Assembly (NCBI RefSeq): GCF_022179285.1
Contig: NZ_BPQO01000015.1
Location: 1 to 64,000 of the forward strand
Length of the DNA stretch: 64,000 nucleotides
Source of the DNA: Methylobacterium hispanicum
Lineage (GTDB): Bacteria > Pseudomonadota > Alphaproteobacteria > Rhizobiales > Beijerinckiaceae
Direction of reading: 5' to 3'
The notes below the pieces were generated by a model. That model made no database searches, was not told where the DNA came from, and worked only from the letters and a program-made list of their open reading frames with translations. Position numbers and translations under genes: made by a program. Below are positions 16,001-24,203 of this stretch, in pieces. Numbering within the stretch: position 1 is the first letter of the stretch; the number at the start of each line of letters is the position of its first letter.

Positions 16001-16423
16001 ATGCTGCCCCCGATCGCGACCATCATCGAGAATTTCGAGTTCATCGAGGACGACTACATGCGCCTCGAATACCTGATCGAGCTCGGTCGCGCCCTGCCGG
16101 AGATGCCGGAGTCGCTGCGCCGGGAGGAGAACCGCGTCCACGGCTGCGAGAGCCAGGTCTGGATCGACACCGCGGTCGCGCAGACGCCGGAGGGGCCCCG
16201 CCTCGCCCTGCACGGCTTCAGCGACTCCTTCGTGGTCAAGGGCTTCGTGGCGCTGATGGTCGCGCTCTACACTGGCAAGAGCCCGCGCGAGGCCGCCGAG
16301 ACGGACGGGTTCGACCTGTTCCGGCAGCTGCATTTCGGTGCCCACGTCACCTCGAAGCGCTCGAATGGCGTGCGCGCGATGGTCGAGCGCATCAACCGCG
16401 ACGCGGCGCGTCTCGCAGCCTGA
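16001..16423 (+). CDS. sufE: SufE-family cysteine desulfuration protein
   Basis: 140 residues, normal for SufE. It contains IIENFEFIEDDYMRLEYLIELG and the sulfur-acceptor Cys49 in NRVHGCESQVWI, and FVVKGFVALMVALYTGKSP. SufE takes persulfide sulfur from the cysteine desulfurase SufS and passes it to the SufBC2D scaffold for Fe-S cluster assembly in the cytoplasm. No other suf gene is adjacent. Confidence 0.95.
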   Translation: MLPPIATIIENFEFIEDDYMRLEYLIELGRALPEMPESLRREENRVHGCESQVWIDTAVAQTPEGPRLALHGFSDSFVVKGFVALMVALYTGKSPREAAETDGFDLFRQLHFGAHVTSKRSNGVRAMVERINRDAARLAA

Positions 16424-16494
16424 GCGTCGCGTTCCGGCTTCGCCGCCCGGGGCCCCGCCCCGGACCCTGCCGATACCCGGGACGGGCCGCAACC

Positions 16495-17412
16495 TCAGGC
16501 GCTCTCCCGCCACAGGCGCATCCGTGCGCGGTCCGGGCCGGTGGCGGCGCGCTCCAGGCCGTAATGCTCGGCGAGCCGCCCGAGGGCGATGCGCGCCACG
16601 ACCTTGGCGGAGCGGGCCGGCCAGCGCCGCTCGGCCTCGATGCGCTCCAGGCCCTTCAGCTCGCCGCAGAGGTCGATCAAGAGGTTGGCGAGGTCGCCGC
16701 CCACCGCGTCGAGGGCGCCGCGCACCCGCTGGCGGGCTGCCACCACCGCGTCGGAGGCCGAGGCGGGGTCGCGCGGACCGGAGCCGTCGACCCGCTCCGC
16801 GCCCCAGTTTACGCCGAGCCGCGGCGTCATCCGGGCGAGCGTGATGTCCCGGCGCAGGCGCTCGCCCGCCTCGAAGGCGGCCGGCTCGATCAGCGGCCGC
16901 CCGTCGCTGCCGCGGCGCCGGGCCATCCAGGCGACCGGGCTCTCGGACGCGTCGCGCAGGTGCGATGCCTCGGCCGTCCCGTCCCGCGCTTCCTCCCGCC
17001 CCCCATCGTCCGCCTCTTCCGCCACGAGGTCGAGGTGCTGGGCCAGGAAAGCGCTCGCCTCGGGCGCCCCCTGCCGCCGCAGGCGTGCCCGACCGGCCGG
17101 GCCGAGGACGATCCGGCGGCGTCCCGAAGTTTCGGTCCGGACGAGGTCCAGCGCCAGGAGCTGCTCGCCGGCATCGCGCGGGAAGCGCCCGCCGCCGAGC
17201 GACACGCCCGCCCCGCCCGTCCGCACGAGCAGCATCGACCCGTCGATCGGGTCCTGAAAGGCGTAAGCGCCGGGCCGCGCGAGGGCCGCGAGCAGCCGCC
17301 CAGCCGCCGGCGTGAGCGCGCGCTCGGCCGTCCGGCCGGTACGCTGCGCGGTCGGAGAGCCGGATCCGGGGAAATTTTTGTTCATGTTTTGTTCCAAAGC
17401 AGAACGCGCCAC
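16495..17412 (-). CDS. DUF6456-domain protein, possible DNA-binding regulator
   Basis: A 305-residue protein from GTG 17412; ATG 17385 is an equally good start. The N-terminal half has an HTH-like helical pattern (LTPAAGRLLAALARPGAYAF, GEQLLALDLV, LGPAGRARLRR). The C-terminal half is the DUF6456 domain (FEAGERLRRDITLARMTPRL, NWGAERVDG, LANLLIDLCGELKGLERIEAERRWPARSAKVVARIAL, split here as seen in pieces). Such proteins are common next to sufE in Rhizobiales; their role is not established to my knowledge. It is convergent with sufE. Confidence 0.75.
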   Translation of the reverse strand: MARSALEQNMNKNFPGSGSPTAQRTGRTAERALTPAAGRLLAALARPGAYAFQDPIDGSMLLVRTGGAGVSLGGGRFPRDAGEQLLALDLVRTETSGRRRIVLGPAGRARLRRQGAPEASAFLAQHLDLVAEEADDGGREEARDGTAEASHLRDASESPVAWMARRRGSDGRPLIEPAAFEAGERLRRDITLARMTPRLGVNWGAERVDGSGPRDPASASDAVVAARQRVRGALDAVGGDLANLLIDLCGELKGLERIEAERRWPARSAKVVARIALGRLAEHYGLERAATGPDRARMRLWRESA

Positions 17413-17447
17413 GTGAGCGACCGTAGGTTGCCGGAAGGTCGTCCCAA

Positions 17448-17460
17448 GTCAAGACTTGAC
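17448..17460. promoter_or_regulatory. Perfect inverted repeat in divergent promoter region
   Basis: GTCAAG-A-CTTGAC lies about 36 bases upstream of the DUF6456 gene and 275 upstream of the oligopeptidase gene. The right arm with the next base reads TTGACG and could be a -35 box. It has the form of a small operator; the binding protein is unknown. Confidence 0.4.
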
Positions 17461-17734
17461 GCATTTCGGTTATGCACAGGCGCGCTGCAGGATCGGTATC
17501 TGGAGTTGTGAGCCCGGGCCGTGTCGATGCGGGTCGTTTGGGCGCCTGCCGACCGTTCCGTCCGCCGATCGATGGCAACTTGAGCGATACGTACGGCGGG
17601 TCGGAGCGTGCGTGAATCGGTGCGGGACGTACGACACGGTCCCGGGTGAGTGGGCCCGCTCGCACCTTGTCCTCGAGCGCGGACGGGTTCACCTCTCTCT
17701 TCCCGCATCCGGATCCGGTGAGCGACAGCCCAGC

Positions 17735-19867
17735 ATGGCCCCGACGACCCCAGCCTTCCCGCAGATCTCCGGCGCGCCGGTCGCCGAGCGCCGGCCGCAC
17801 GCCTACGCGGTGCACGGCCGCCAGATCACCGACGACTACGCCTGGCTCAAGGCCGGGAACTGGCAGGCGGTGCTGAAGGACCCGGGCGCGCTGCCGGCCG
17901 ACATCGCCGCCTACCTCGACGCCGAGAACGCCTACGCGGAGGCGATGCTGGCCGACGCCGCCGCCTTGCGGAAGACGCTGGTGGCCGAGATGCGCGGGCG
18001 TATCCGCGAGGACGACAGCGGGGTGCCGGACCCGGACGGGCCGTGGAGCTACTACACCCGCCACCGCGAGGGCGGGCAGCACCCGCTGGTCTGCCGGCGC
18101 CCGCGCGATCCGGCCCGGCCGGACGACCTCGGCGCCGAGGCCGACGAGGTCGTGCTGATCGACGGCGACCGCGAGGGCGAGGGGCTCGCCTTCTTCGAGA
18201 TTGCCGCCGCCGTCCACGCGGACGACCACGGGCGGCTCGCCTGGAGCGCGGACACGAAGGGCTCCGAACTCTACACGATCCGGGTGCGCGACCTCGCCTC
18301 GGGCCGGGATCTCGACGACCGGGTCGAGGCGACCTCGGGCGAGGCCGTGTGGGCCGGCGACGGCCAGAGCTTCTGGTACGTCGCGGTCGATGCCAACCAC
18401 CGCCCCGCCAAGGTGATGCGCCACCGGCTCGGCACCGCGCAGAGCGCGGACGAGACCGTCTACGCGGAGGCCGATTCCGGCTACTTCGTCCATATCGGGC
18501 AGACGCAGTCCGGCGCCTTCCTCACGGTGACGGCGAGCGACCACGAGACCGCGGAGGTCCACCTGCTCGACCGGCACGCCGCCCACGCGCCGCTGCGGGT
18601 GGTGCAGAGGCGCGAGCCGCTCCTCATCTACTCGGTCGAGCACCGGGGCGACGCGCTCTACATCCTCACCAACGCGGACGGGGCGGAGGACTTCAAGATC
18701 GTCACCGCGCCGCTGTCGGATCCCGGCCGCGCGCGCTGGCGCGACCTCGTCCCCTACCGGGCCGGCCTGATGATCCGCCACCTCCACCTCTTGGAGAACC
18801 ACCTCGTCCGCCTGGAGATCGAGAACGCCCGGCCGCGCATCATCGTGCGCGACCTGCGGACCGGCGAGGAGCACGCCGTGGCGTTCGCCGAGGAGGCGTA
18901 CTCGCTGGGGCTTCAGTCCGGCCACGCCTTCGCCACGCCGGTGATCCGCTTCGTCTACTCCTCGATGACGACGCCGGCCGAGACTTGGGACTACGACTGC
19001 GCCACCCGCGAGCGGACGCTGCGCAAGCGTCAGACCGTGCCGAGCGGCCACGACCCGGCGGCCTACGTCACCCGCCGCCTCTTCGCGACGGCGCCGGACG
19101 GCGAGCAGGTGCCGATCTCGCTGCTGCACCGGCGCGACCTGCCCCTCGACGGCAGCGCGCCGCTGCTGCTCTACGGCTACGGCTCCTACGGCACGCTGAT
19201 GCCGGCGGCCTTCCGTACGAACCTGCTCTCGCTCGTCGATCGCGGCTTCGTCTACGCGATCGCGCATATCCGCGGCGGCACCGAGAAGGGCTGGCGCTGG
19301 TACTTGGACGGAAAGCGCGAGAAGAAGCCCAACACCTTCTCGGATTTCGTCGCCTGCGCGCGCGCGCTGGTCACGGCGAACTACACCTCCGAGAAGAACA
19401 TCGTGGCCCATGGCGGCAGCGCGGGCGGCATGCTGATGGGCGCGGTCGCCAACCTCGCCCCCGAACTCTTCGCGGGAATCGTGGCCGACGTGCCCTTCGT
19501 GGACGTCCTCAACACGATGCTCGACGGCGACCTGCCGCTCACGCCCCCCGAATGGCCCGAATGGGGCAACCCGGCCGAGAGCGAGGAGGCCTTCCGGACG
19601 ATCCTTTCCTACTCGCCCTACGAGAACGTGGCTTCCAAGGCCTATCCGGCGATCCTGGCGCTCGGCGGGCTCACCGACCCGCGGGTGACCTACTGGGAGC
19701 CGGCCAAGTGGGTGGCGCGCCTGCGTGCGACCATGACGGGGGGCGGGCCCGTGATCCTGCGCATCAACATGGAGGCCGGCCACGGGGGTGCGGCCGGGCG
19801 CTTCGACCGGCTGGAGGAGGTTGGCCTGATCTACGCCTTCGCGCTGATGGCGGTGGGGAGGGCGTGA
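17735..19867 (+). CDS. ptrB: Oligopeptidase B (protease II), prolyl oligopeptidase family S9A
   Basis: 710 residues, normal for oligopeptidase B. An N-terminal seven-blade propeller region is followed by the alpha/beta-hydrolase domain. The catalytic residues appear as Ser near 561 (HGGSAGGMLMG), Asp near 647 (GGLTDPRV) and His near 682 (EAGHGGAAGR). The propeller shows KGSELYTIRVRDL, and GYGSYGTLMPAAF opens the hydrolase half. The enzyme cuts after Arg/Lys in short peptides in the cytoplasm. ATG 17735 is preferred; the upstream extension is not protein-like. Its stop is four bases from the convergent AsmA-like gene. Confidence 0.95.
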   Translation: MAPTTPAFPQISGAPVAERRPHAYAVHGRQITDDYAWLKAGNWQAVLKDPGALPADIAAYLDAENAYAEAMLADAAALRKTLVAEMRGRIREDDSGVPDPDGPWSYYTRHREGGQHPLVCRRPRDPARPDDLGAEADEVVLIDGDREGEGLAFFEIAAAVHADDHGRLAWSADTKGSELYTIRVRDLASGRDLDDRVEATSGEAVWAGDGQSFWYVAVDANHRPAKVMRHRLGTAQSADETVYAEADSGYFVHIGQTQSGAFLTVTASDHETAEVHLLDRHAAHAPLRVVQRREPLLIYSVEHRGDALYILTNADGAEDFKIVTAPLSDPGRARWRDLVPYRAGLMIRHLHLLENHLVRLEIENARPRIIVRDLRTGEEHAVAFAEEAYSLGLQSGHAFATPVIRFVYSSMTTPAETWDYDCATRERTLRKRQTVPSGHDPAAYVTRRLFATAPDGEQVPISLLHRRDLPLDGSAPLLLYGYGSYGTLMPAAFRTNLLSLVDRGFVYAIAHIRGGTEKGWRWYLDGKREKKPNTFSDFVACARALVTANYTSEKNIVAHGGSAGGMLMGAVANLAPELFAGIVADVPFVDVLNTMLDGDLPLTPPEWPEWGNPAESEEAFRTILSYSPYENVASKAYPAILALGGLTDPRVTYWEPAKWVARLRATMTGGGPVILRINMEAGHGGAAGRFDRLEEVGLIYAFALMAVGRA

Positions 19868-19871
19868 GCCG

Positions 19872-22800
19872 TCACGGCTGAACCTGCGGCGGGCCCACGG
19901 GCGCGGCCTCGGCCGGCGGGCTCGACTGGCTGCGCCGGGTCGCCTCCTCGGCCTCGCGCGCCCGGGCCTGCCGGGCCGCCTCCTCCGCAGCGGCCTGCTG
20001 CGCCTTCACCCGGGCTTGGCGCGCGGCCTCCTCGGCCTCGGCGGCGGCCTTGAGGGCGGCGGCGCGGGCCTGATCCAGCTCGATGCGGGCGCGGCGGCGC
20101 TGGCGCTCGACCTGATCGGCCTCCAGAAGCTCGATCCGCTCCAACTCGCGCTGCAGCACTGCGGCGGCGAGGCCGGTGGCGAGCGGGCCGGTATCGAGCG
20201 CGCGCTCCGGTGCGCCGAGCGGTCCGGTCAGCCCGAACCCGGCGGCGGGCGTGCCCGCGCTCCAGCCGCGGGGAACCGCGCCGCCCGCGAGCGTGCCGCG
20301 CGCGTCGAGCCGGCCATTCCGCAGGTCGTACGCGAGGCTGCCGTTCCAGCGCGCCGGGCCGAGATCGAGGTCGAGCGGGCCTGCCCGCAGCACGCCGCCG
20401 ATGATCGTCGCGGGCGCCGAGACGGGCTCGCGCGCCTGGGCGGCGGCCCGGTTCAACTCCTCGCCGACGATCTGGGCGAGGCGGCCCTCGCGCAGGGGAT
20501 CGTCCGCCTCGAGCGCGCGGGCGAGCGCCCGCCCGAGCGCGCCCGGGTCGGCCCCCGGCACGCTGAGATCCGCCAGCGTGAGCGTGCCCGATCCCGCGAG
20601 GTTGCCCGCGAGCGCGCCCGCATCCGCGCCGGAAGTACCGAAGCGGAGCTTGGCCGAGAGCCGGCCGCTGAGCGGGCCGCCGGAGAGAGCGGGCAGGCTC
20701 GCATCCTCCAGCGCGCCCTCGCCCGAGACGGCGAGGCCGCCCGTCCGCCGCGCCAGCGTGGCCGTTCCGGTGAGCCGCCCGTCGGCGAGGCGCCCGGTGA
20801 GGTCGCGCAGGTCGAGCGCGGCGTCGGCGAAGCCGAGCTTAAGGCCCGCACCGGAGAGCGAGAGGCCGCGGCCGAGATCGAGCGTCTCGGCCCGGAGGTC
20901 GAGGTCGAAGGGGGGCGCCGGCACGGACCGGTCCGGCTCCGGCAGGGCGGCGGCGAGTTGCGGCAGCGAGAGCCGCGCGAGCGCGACGCTGCCCGTCACC
21001 GGCCCGTCGCCCGCGCGCCGGAGGTCCGCCTTCAGGTCCGCCCCCGCGACTTGGCCCCTGAGCCGCGCCCGCAGGGCCTCCTCGTCGTGCGCCAGCGTCA
21101 GCGTCAGGTCGGCGGGCCAGGGACCGGGCGGCAGGGCGGTGGCGCCCGCGAGCCTCAGGAAGGGAGCGAGGTCGGGGCCGCTCGCCCGGATCTCGCCCGC
21201 GTCCGGCCGCCCCTCCGGGTCGAGCCGGAGCGGGCTGGTGGTCGCGAGCCTCAGGCCCGCCACGGTGCCGTCGAGGGTCAAGGCGAGGAGCGCGTCCTCC
21301 CCGCTCGCGCGGGCGTAGCCCGAATCGTGCTGGCGCGTGGCGAGGATGCGCAGGCTCGCGGGCTGCTGCAGGCCGGCGATGTCGGGCCGCGCGAACCAAG
21401 TGCCGGCCCGGGGCGTGACGAGGCCGATCTCGGCCCGGTCGATCCGGCCGGCGCGGCTCGTCAGCGCGAGGTCGAGGTTGCTTCCGGCCACGCTGCCGCG
21501 GGCGCTCGCCCGCAGGGCGTCGCTGCTGCCGGCCTCCCGCTCCAGGGCGACCGCGAGGTCGAGGGCGCCCGCCCGCAGGAAGGCCGGGATCAGCCGGCTC
21601 TCGCCGGTCCAGACCCGGTCGAGCAGCGTGAGGAGCGGGGCCGCAACCGGGGCGGCGAGCCGACCCGAGACCTTTCCGGCCCCGTCCGGTCCGATCCGGC
21701 CGGCGAGCGTGCCGCTGGCGCCCGCGAGATCGCGGATCTCCAGGCTGTCCACCACGAGGCTCGGCCCGTCCGAGGCGATGCGCGCCGCGATCGTGCCCGC
21801 GCCCGAACCGGTCTGGCCGTAGCGGACCTCCCTTGCCTCCAGGGTCAGGCCGAGATCGTGGCCTCTGAGCGCCGCGACGGTGCCGCCGAGCGGCGGCAGC
21901 GCGGCGATGTCGAGCCCGCGCGCCGCGATCTGCGCCTCAAAGCGCCCGCGCGCCGTGCCCTCCGGGGCGGTGTAGCGGGCGAGCCCCGTGAGCCGGGCGC
22001 TGCCGAGGGTGAGGTCGAGGTTGCTCAGCGACAGGGTCTGGGCGGCGGCCGAGACGGTGGCGCTCACTGATATCGGGCGCCCGTCGAGCACCGCGACGGC
22101 CGGGCCATCCAGCTCGAGCTTGCCGAGATAGCGCCCGAACTCCTCCGAGCGCGGCGCCGAGAGGGTGACCGGGCCGTTGAAGTGCGGCGCGGGCGCCACC
22201 TCCAGCGTCCCGCTCGCCGTGAGCGCGGCCGCACCCGGCGCGGTCGCGCGGAAGCTGCGCAGGACCAAACCGCCGGTGCGGTCGAGGGTGCCGGCGAGCG
22301 CGAGGTCCGACCATTCCTCCAGCCCGAGCGCGAGGCTCTCGACCGCGAGGTCGAGGTCGAGCAGCACCGGCAGGCCGGGGGCCTTCCTGGGCAGGCCGCG
22401 GGCGATCAGCGCCTGCCCCGCGCCCGAGAGCAGGAAGGCGTCGAGGTCGAGCCGGCGCGCCTCCAGGCGCAGGCCGGCGCGCCACTGGCGCAGGTCGAGC
22501 CGGCCGCTGCCGGAGAGGCGCAGCGCGCGCCCGGCCGGGTCGACCTCGGCGCTCACCCCCTCGAAGCGGACCTGCGACCCCTGCGCCTTGAAGCGCCCGC
22601 CGAGCGTGAAGGGCAGGTAGTCGCCCGCGGCCTGCGTCGGCGGGCCGACCACGAGGCGGGCCGTGCCCTCCGCCTGCACCGACAGCGCCTGCCGGCCACC
22701 GGTGCCGCGGCCGGGCGCGGGCACGAGGCCGAGGCGCGCGTCGGCCTCGAAGCGCGGGCGGCTGTCGCCGCCGCCCGAGAGCTTGACGGGCAGGTTTCCG

Positions 22801-23390
22801 TCGGCGCCGACCTCGCCGCTCGCCAGCCGGAACGGCACCCCGGCGCTCGTCCCCTCGACCCGCCAGGGCCCGGCGAGCGCGGGGGCCTGGATCCGCAGGT
22901 CCTCGGCGTAGAGCTGGTCGGTGCGGCCCGTCGCCGGCACGGTGGTGGTGAGCAGGAACTGCTGGATCTGCAGGTCCTCGATCGCGAGGTCGCGCGCCGG
23001 CAACGTTTCGCCGAGGCCCGCGGGCAGCAGCAGCGCCTCGCCCCCGGTGACCGGCAGCCGCACCTCGGCTCGGCCGATGCGGGTCTCGGTGAAGCGGATC
23101 TCGCCGCCGAGCAGCGGCGTCAGCGCGATCTCGGCCTTCACGAAGCGGGCGTCGAGGCCCGGCGTCTCGCCATCACCGCCGATCCGCAGACGGTCGAGAC
23201 GCAGGCGCGGGGAGGGGAGCAGGCGCACGTCGAGCCGCCCCTCGCTGCGGGCGGGCAGGCCCAGCGAGCGGCCGATCGCCCGATCGACCAGGGCGCGGTG
23301 CGCCGTCCAGTCGAGGAGGGGCGGCACGGCGAGCGCCGCGACGAGGACAAGGATGACGGCGCCCGCGAGCGCGGTCAGGAGGTCACGCAC
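19872..23390 (-). CDS. Large AsmA-family envelope protein
   Basis: 1172 residues starting at GTG 23390. A single N-terminal membrane helix (LLTALAGAVILVLVAALAVP) is followed by AsmA-type repeats (LGLPARSEGRLDVRLLPSP, DARFVKAEIALTPLLGGEIR) and a C-terminal AsmA_2-like part (GSGTLTLADLSVPGADPGAL, RNGRLDARGTLAGGAVP). These proteins form long lipid-carrying grooves in the periplasm between inner and outer membrane. Unusually, the last ~110 residues are a Glu/Ala/Arg/Gln-rich coiled coil with a Pro-rich end. It is expected to lie anchored in the inner membrane. Confidence 0.88.
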   Translation of the reverse strand: MRDLLTALAGAVILVLVAALAVPPLLDWTAHRALVDRAIGRSLGLPARSEGRLDVRLLPSPRLRLDRLRIGGDGETPGLDARFVKAEIALTPLLGGEIRFTETRIGRAEVRLPVTGGEALLLPAGLGETLPARDLAIEDLQIQQFLLTTTVPATGRTDQLYAEDLRIQAPALAGPWRVEGTSAGVPFRLASGEVGADGNLPVKLSGGGDSRPRFEADARLGLVPAPGRGTGGRQALSVQAEGTARLVVGPPTQAAGDYLPFTLGGRFKAQGSQVRFEGVSAEVDPAGRALRLSGSGRLDLRQWRAGLRLEARRLDLDAFLLSGAGQALIARGLPRKAPGLPVLLDLDLAVESLALGLEEWSDLALAGTLDRTGGLVLRSFRATAPGAAALTASGTLEVAPAPHFNGPVTLSAPRSEEFGRYLGKLELDGPAVAVLDGRPISVSATVSAAAQTLSLSNLDLTLGSARLTGLARYTAPEGTARGRFEAQIAARGLDIAALPPLGGTVAALRGHDLGLTLEAREVRYGQTGSGAGTIAARIASDGPSLVVDSLEIRDLAGASGTLAGRIGPDGAGKVSGRLAAPVAAPLLTLLDRVWTGESRLIPAFLRAGALDLAVALEREAGSSDALRASARGSVAGSNLDLALTSRAGRIDRAEIGLVTPRAGTWFARPDIAGLQQPASLRILATRQHDSGYARASGEDALLALTLDGTVAGLRLATTSPLRLDPEGRPDAGEIRASGPDLAPFLRLAGATALPPGPWPADLTLTLAHDEEALRARLRGQVAGADLKADLRRAGDGPVTGSVALARLSLPQLAAALPEPDRSVPAPPFDLDLRAETLDLGRGLSLSGAGLKLGFADAALDLRDLTGRLADGRLTGTATLARRTGGLAVSGEGALEDASLPALSGGPLSGRLSAKLRFGTSGADAGALAGNLAGSGTLTLADLSVPGADPGALGRALARALEADDPLREGRLAQIVGEELNRAAAQAREPVSAPATIIGGVLRAGPLDLDLGPARWNGSLAYDLRNGRLDARGTLAGGAVPRGWSAGTPAAGFGLTGPLGAPERALDTGPLATGLAAAVLQRELERIELLEADQVERQRRRARIELDQARAAALKAAAEAEEAARQARVKAQQAAAEEAARQARAREAEEATRRSQSSPPAEAAPVGPPQVQP

Positions 23391-23551
23391 CGGTCTGGTC
23401 CCGCTTCTGGCCCGCCCGCGGCGGCGGGTTCCGGGACAGCCGCTCGCGGACCGCCGGAGGCGGGCGCTTCGTTTGCCCCGGCGCGGACATAGCACGGTGC
23501 GGGGCACCCGGCGCCAGTTGCCGTCGGGGCACCACGCCCGAGCGATGGCGC

Positions 23552-23730
23552 GCGCCCTTTTCCCGGATGCCCGGAACACAGTCGAGGGTGATCCGGAAAC
23601 GAGAGACGGAAGTGCCGCGAAGCGGCTCGATCCTGAGCGACGGTGCAGGAGGCGGACGCTGCGCGCCTTCTCGCGCGGGGTGCCGGCTCCCCTCCGCTGA
23701 CGCACCGGGCGTCCGGGAAGGCGGCGGTGA
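23552..23730. repeat. Palindromic repeat, family A copy 2
   Basis: The segment begins CCCTTTTCCCGGATGC and ends GCGTCCGGGAAGGCGG, the same ends as the repeat at 2906-3077. The core at 23619-23671 matches the core of that copy with few changes; the arms have diverged more. It lies between the AsmA-like gene and a small secreted protein gene. Confidence 0.75.
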
Positions 23731-23780
23731 TGACCGGAGCCAACCGCCGCCTCCGTTCGGGGAGAGGTGGATTTGCGGTC

Positions 23781-24020
23781 CTAGCGCCGCGGCGCGCCCA
23801 CGGCGCCCGTGGGCGGGGCGGGCGGCTGCGAGGTCTGGCTGCGCTGCATCTCCATGCGGGCGGCGTTGTTCTGGCTCGTGGTACCGATCTGATTGCCGCG
23901 CGCGGTGCTCTCGCTGGTGAGCGCCTGGTTCGTCGCGTTCGGGTTCGACAGGACCTGGGCGCCGGCCGGGCCGGCGGCGAGCGCGAGGGCGGCGGCGAGC
24001 GTGACGTGTGCGAGGCGCAT
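23781..24020 (-). CDS. Small secreted protein, unknown function
   Basis: 79 residues. A signal peptide (MRLAHVTLAAALALAAGPAG then AQ) is followed by a polar, Asn/Thr/Gln-rich mature part (VLSNPNATNQALTSES, IGTTSQNNAARMEMQRSQ) and a Pro-rich end. It looks disordered; no domain recognised. It is divergent from the helicase gene, 184 bases apart. Confidence 0.7.
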   Translation of the reverse strand: MRLAHVTLAAALALAAGPAGAQVLSNPNATNQALTSESTARGNQIGTTSQNNAARMEMQRSQTSQPPAPPTGAVGAPRR

Positions 24021-24203
24021 GGCGATCCTCCTGTTGCCGTGATCGTATGCGGTGACGACGTGCGAGCGCCGGCCCGGTTCCGGCGCGTTCGCCGTCGGCC
24101 TACCCGCGGGACCCCCGCGAAATCCCGTGGGATGGGCCGGCCAACCCGCGACGACCCAGGCGCGGCCCTCGACGCCGTTCGCGTTTTGGTCCAGGGAGGA
24201 CCT

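Noticed and set aside
15548..19783. Open frame of over 1400 codons on the minus strand
   Set aside because: It is antisense to sufE and oligopeptidase B, both firmly identified. Long antisense frames are expected at this GC content.
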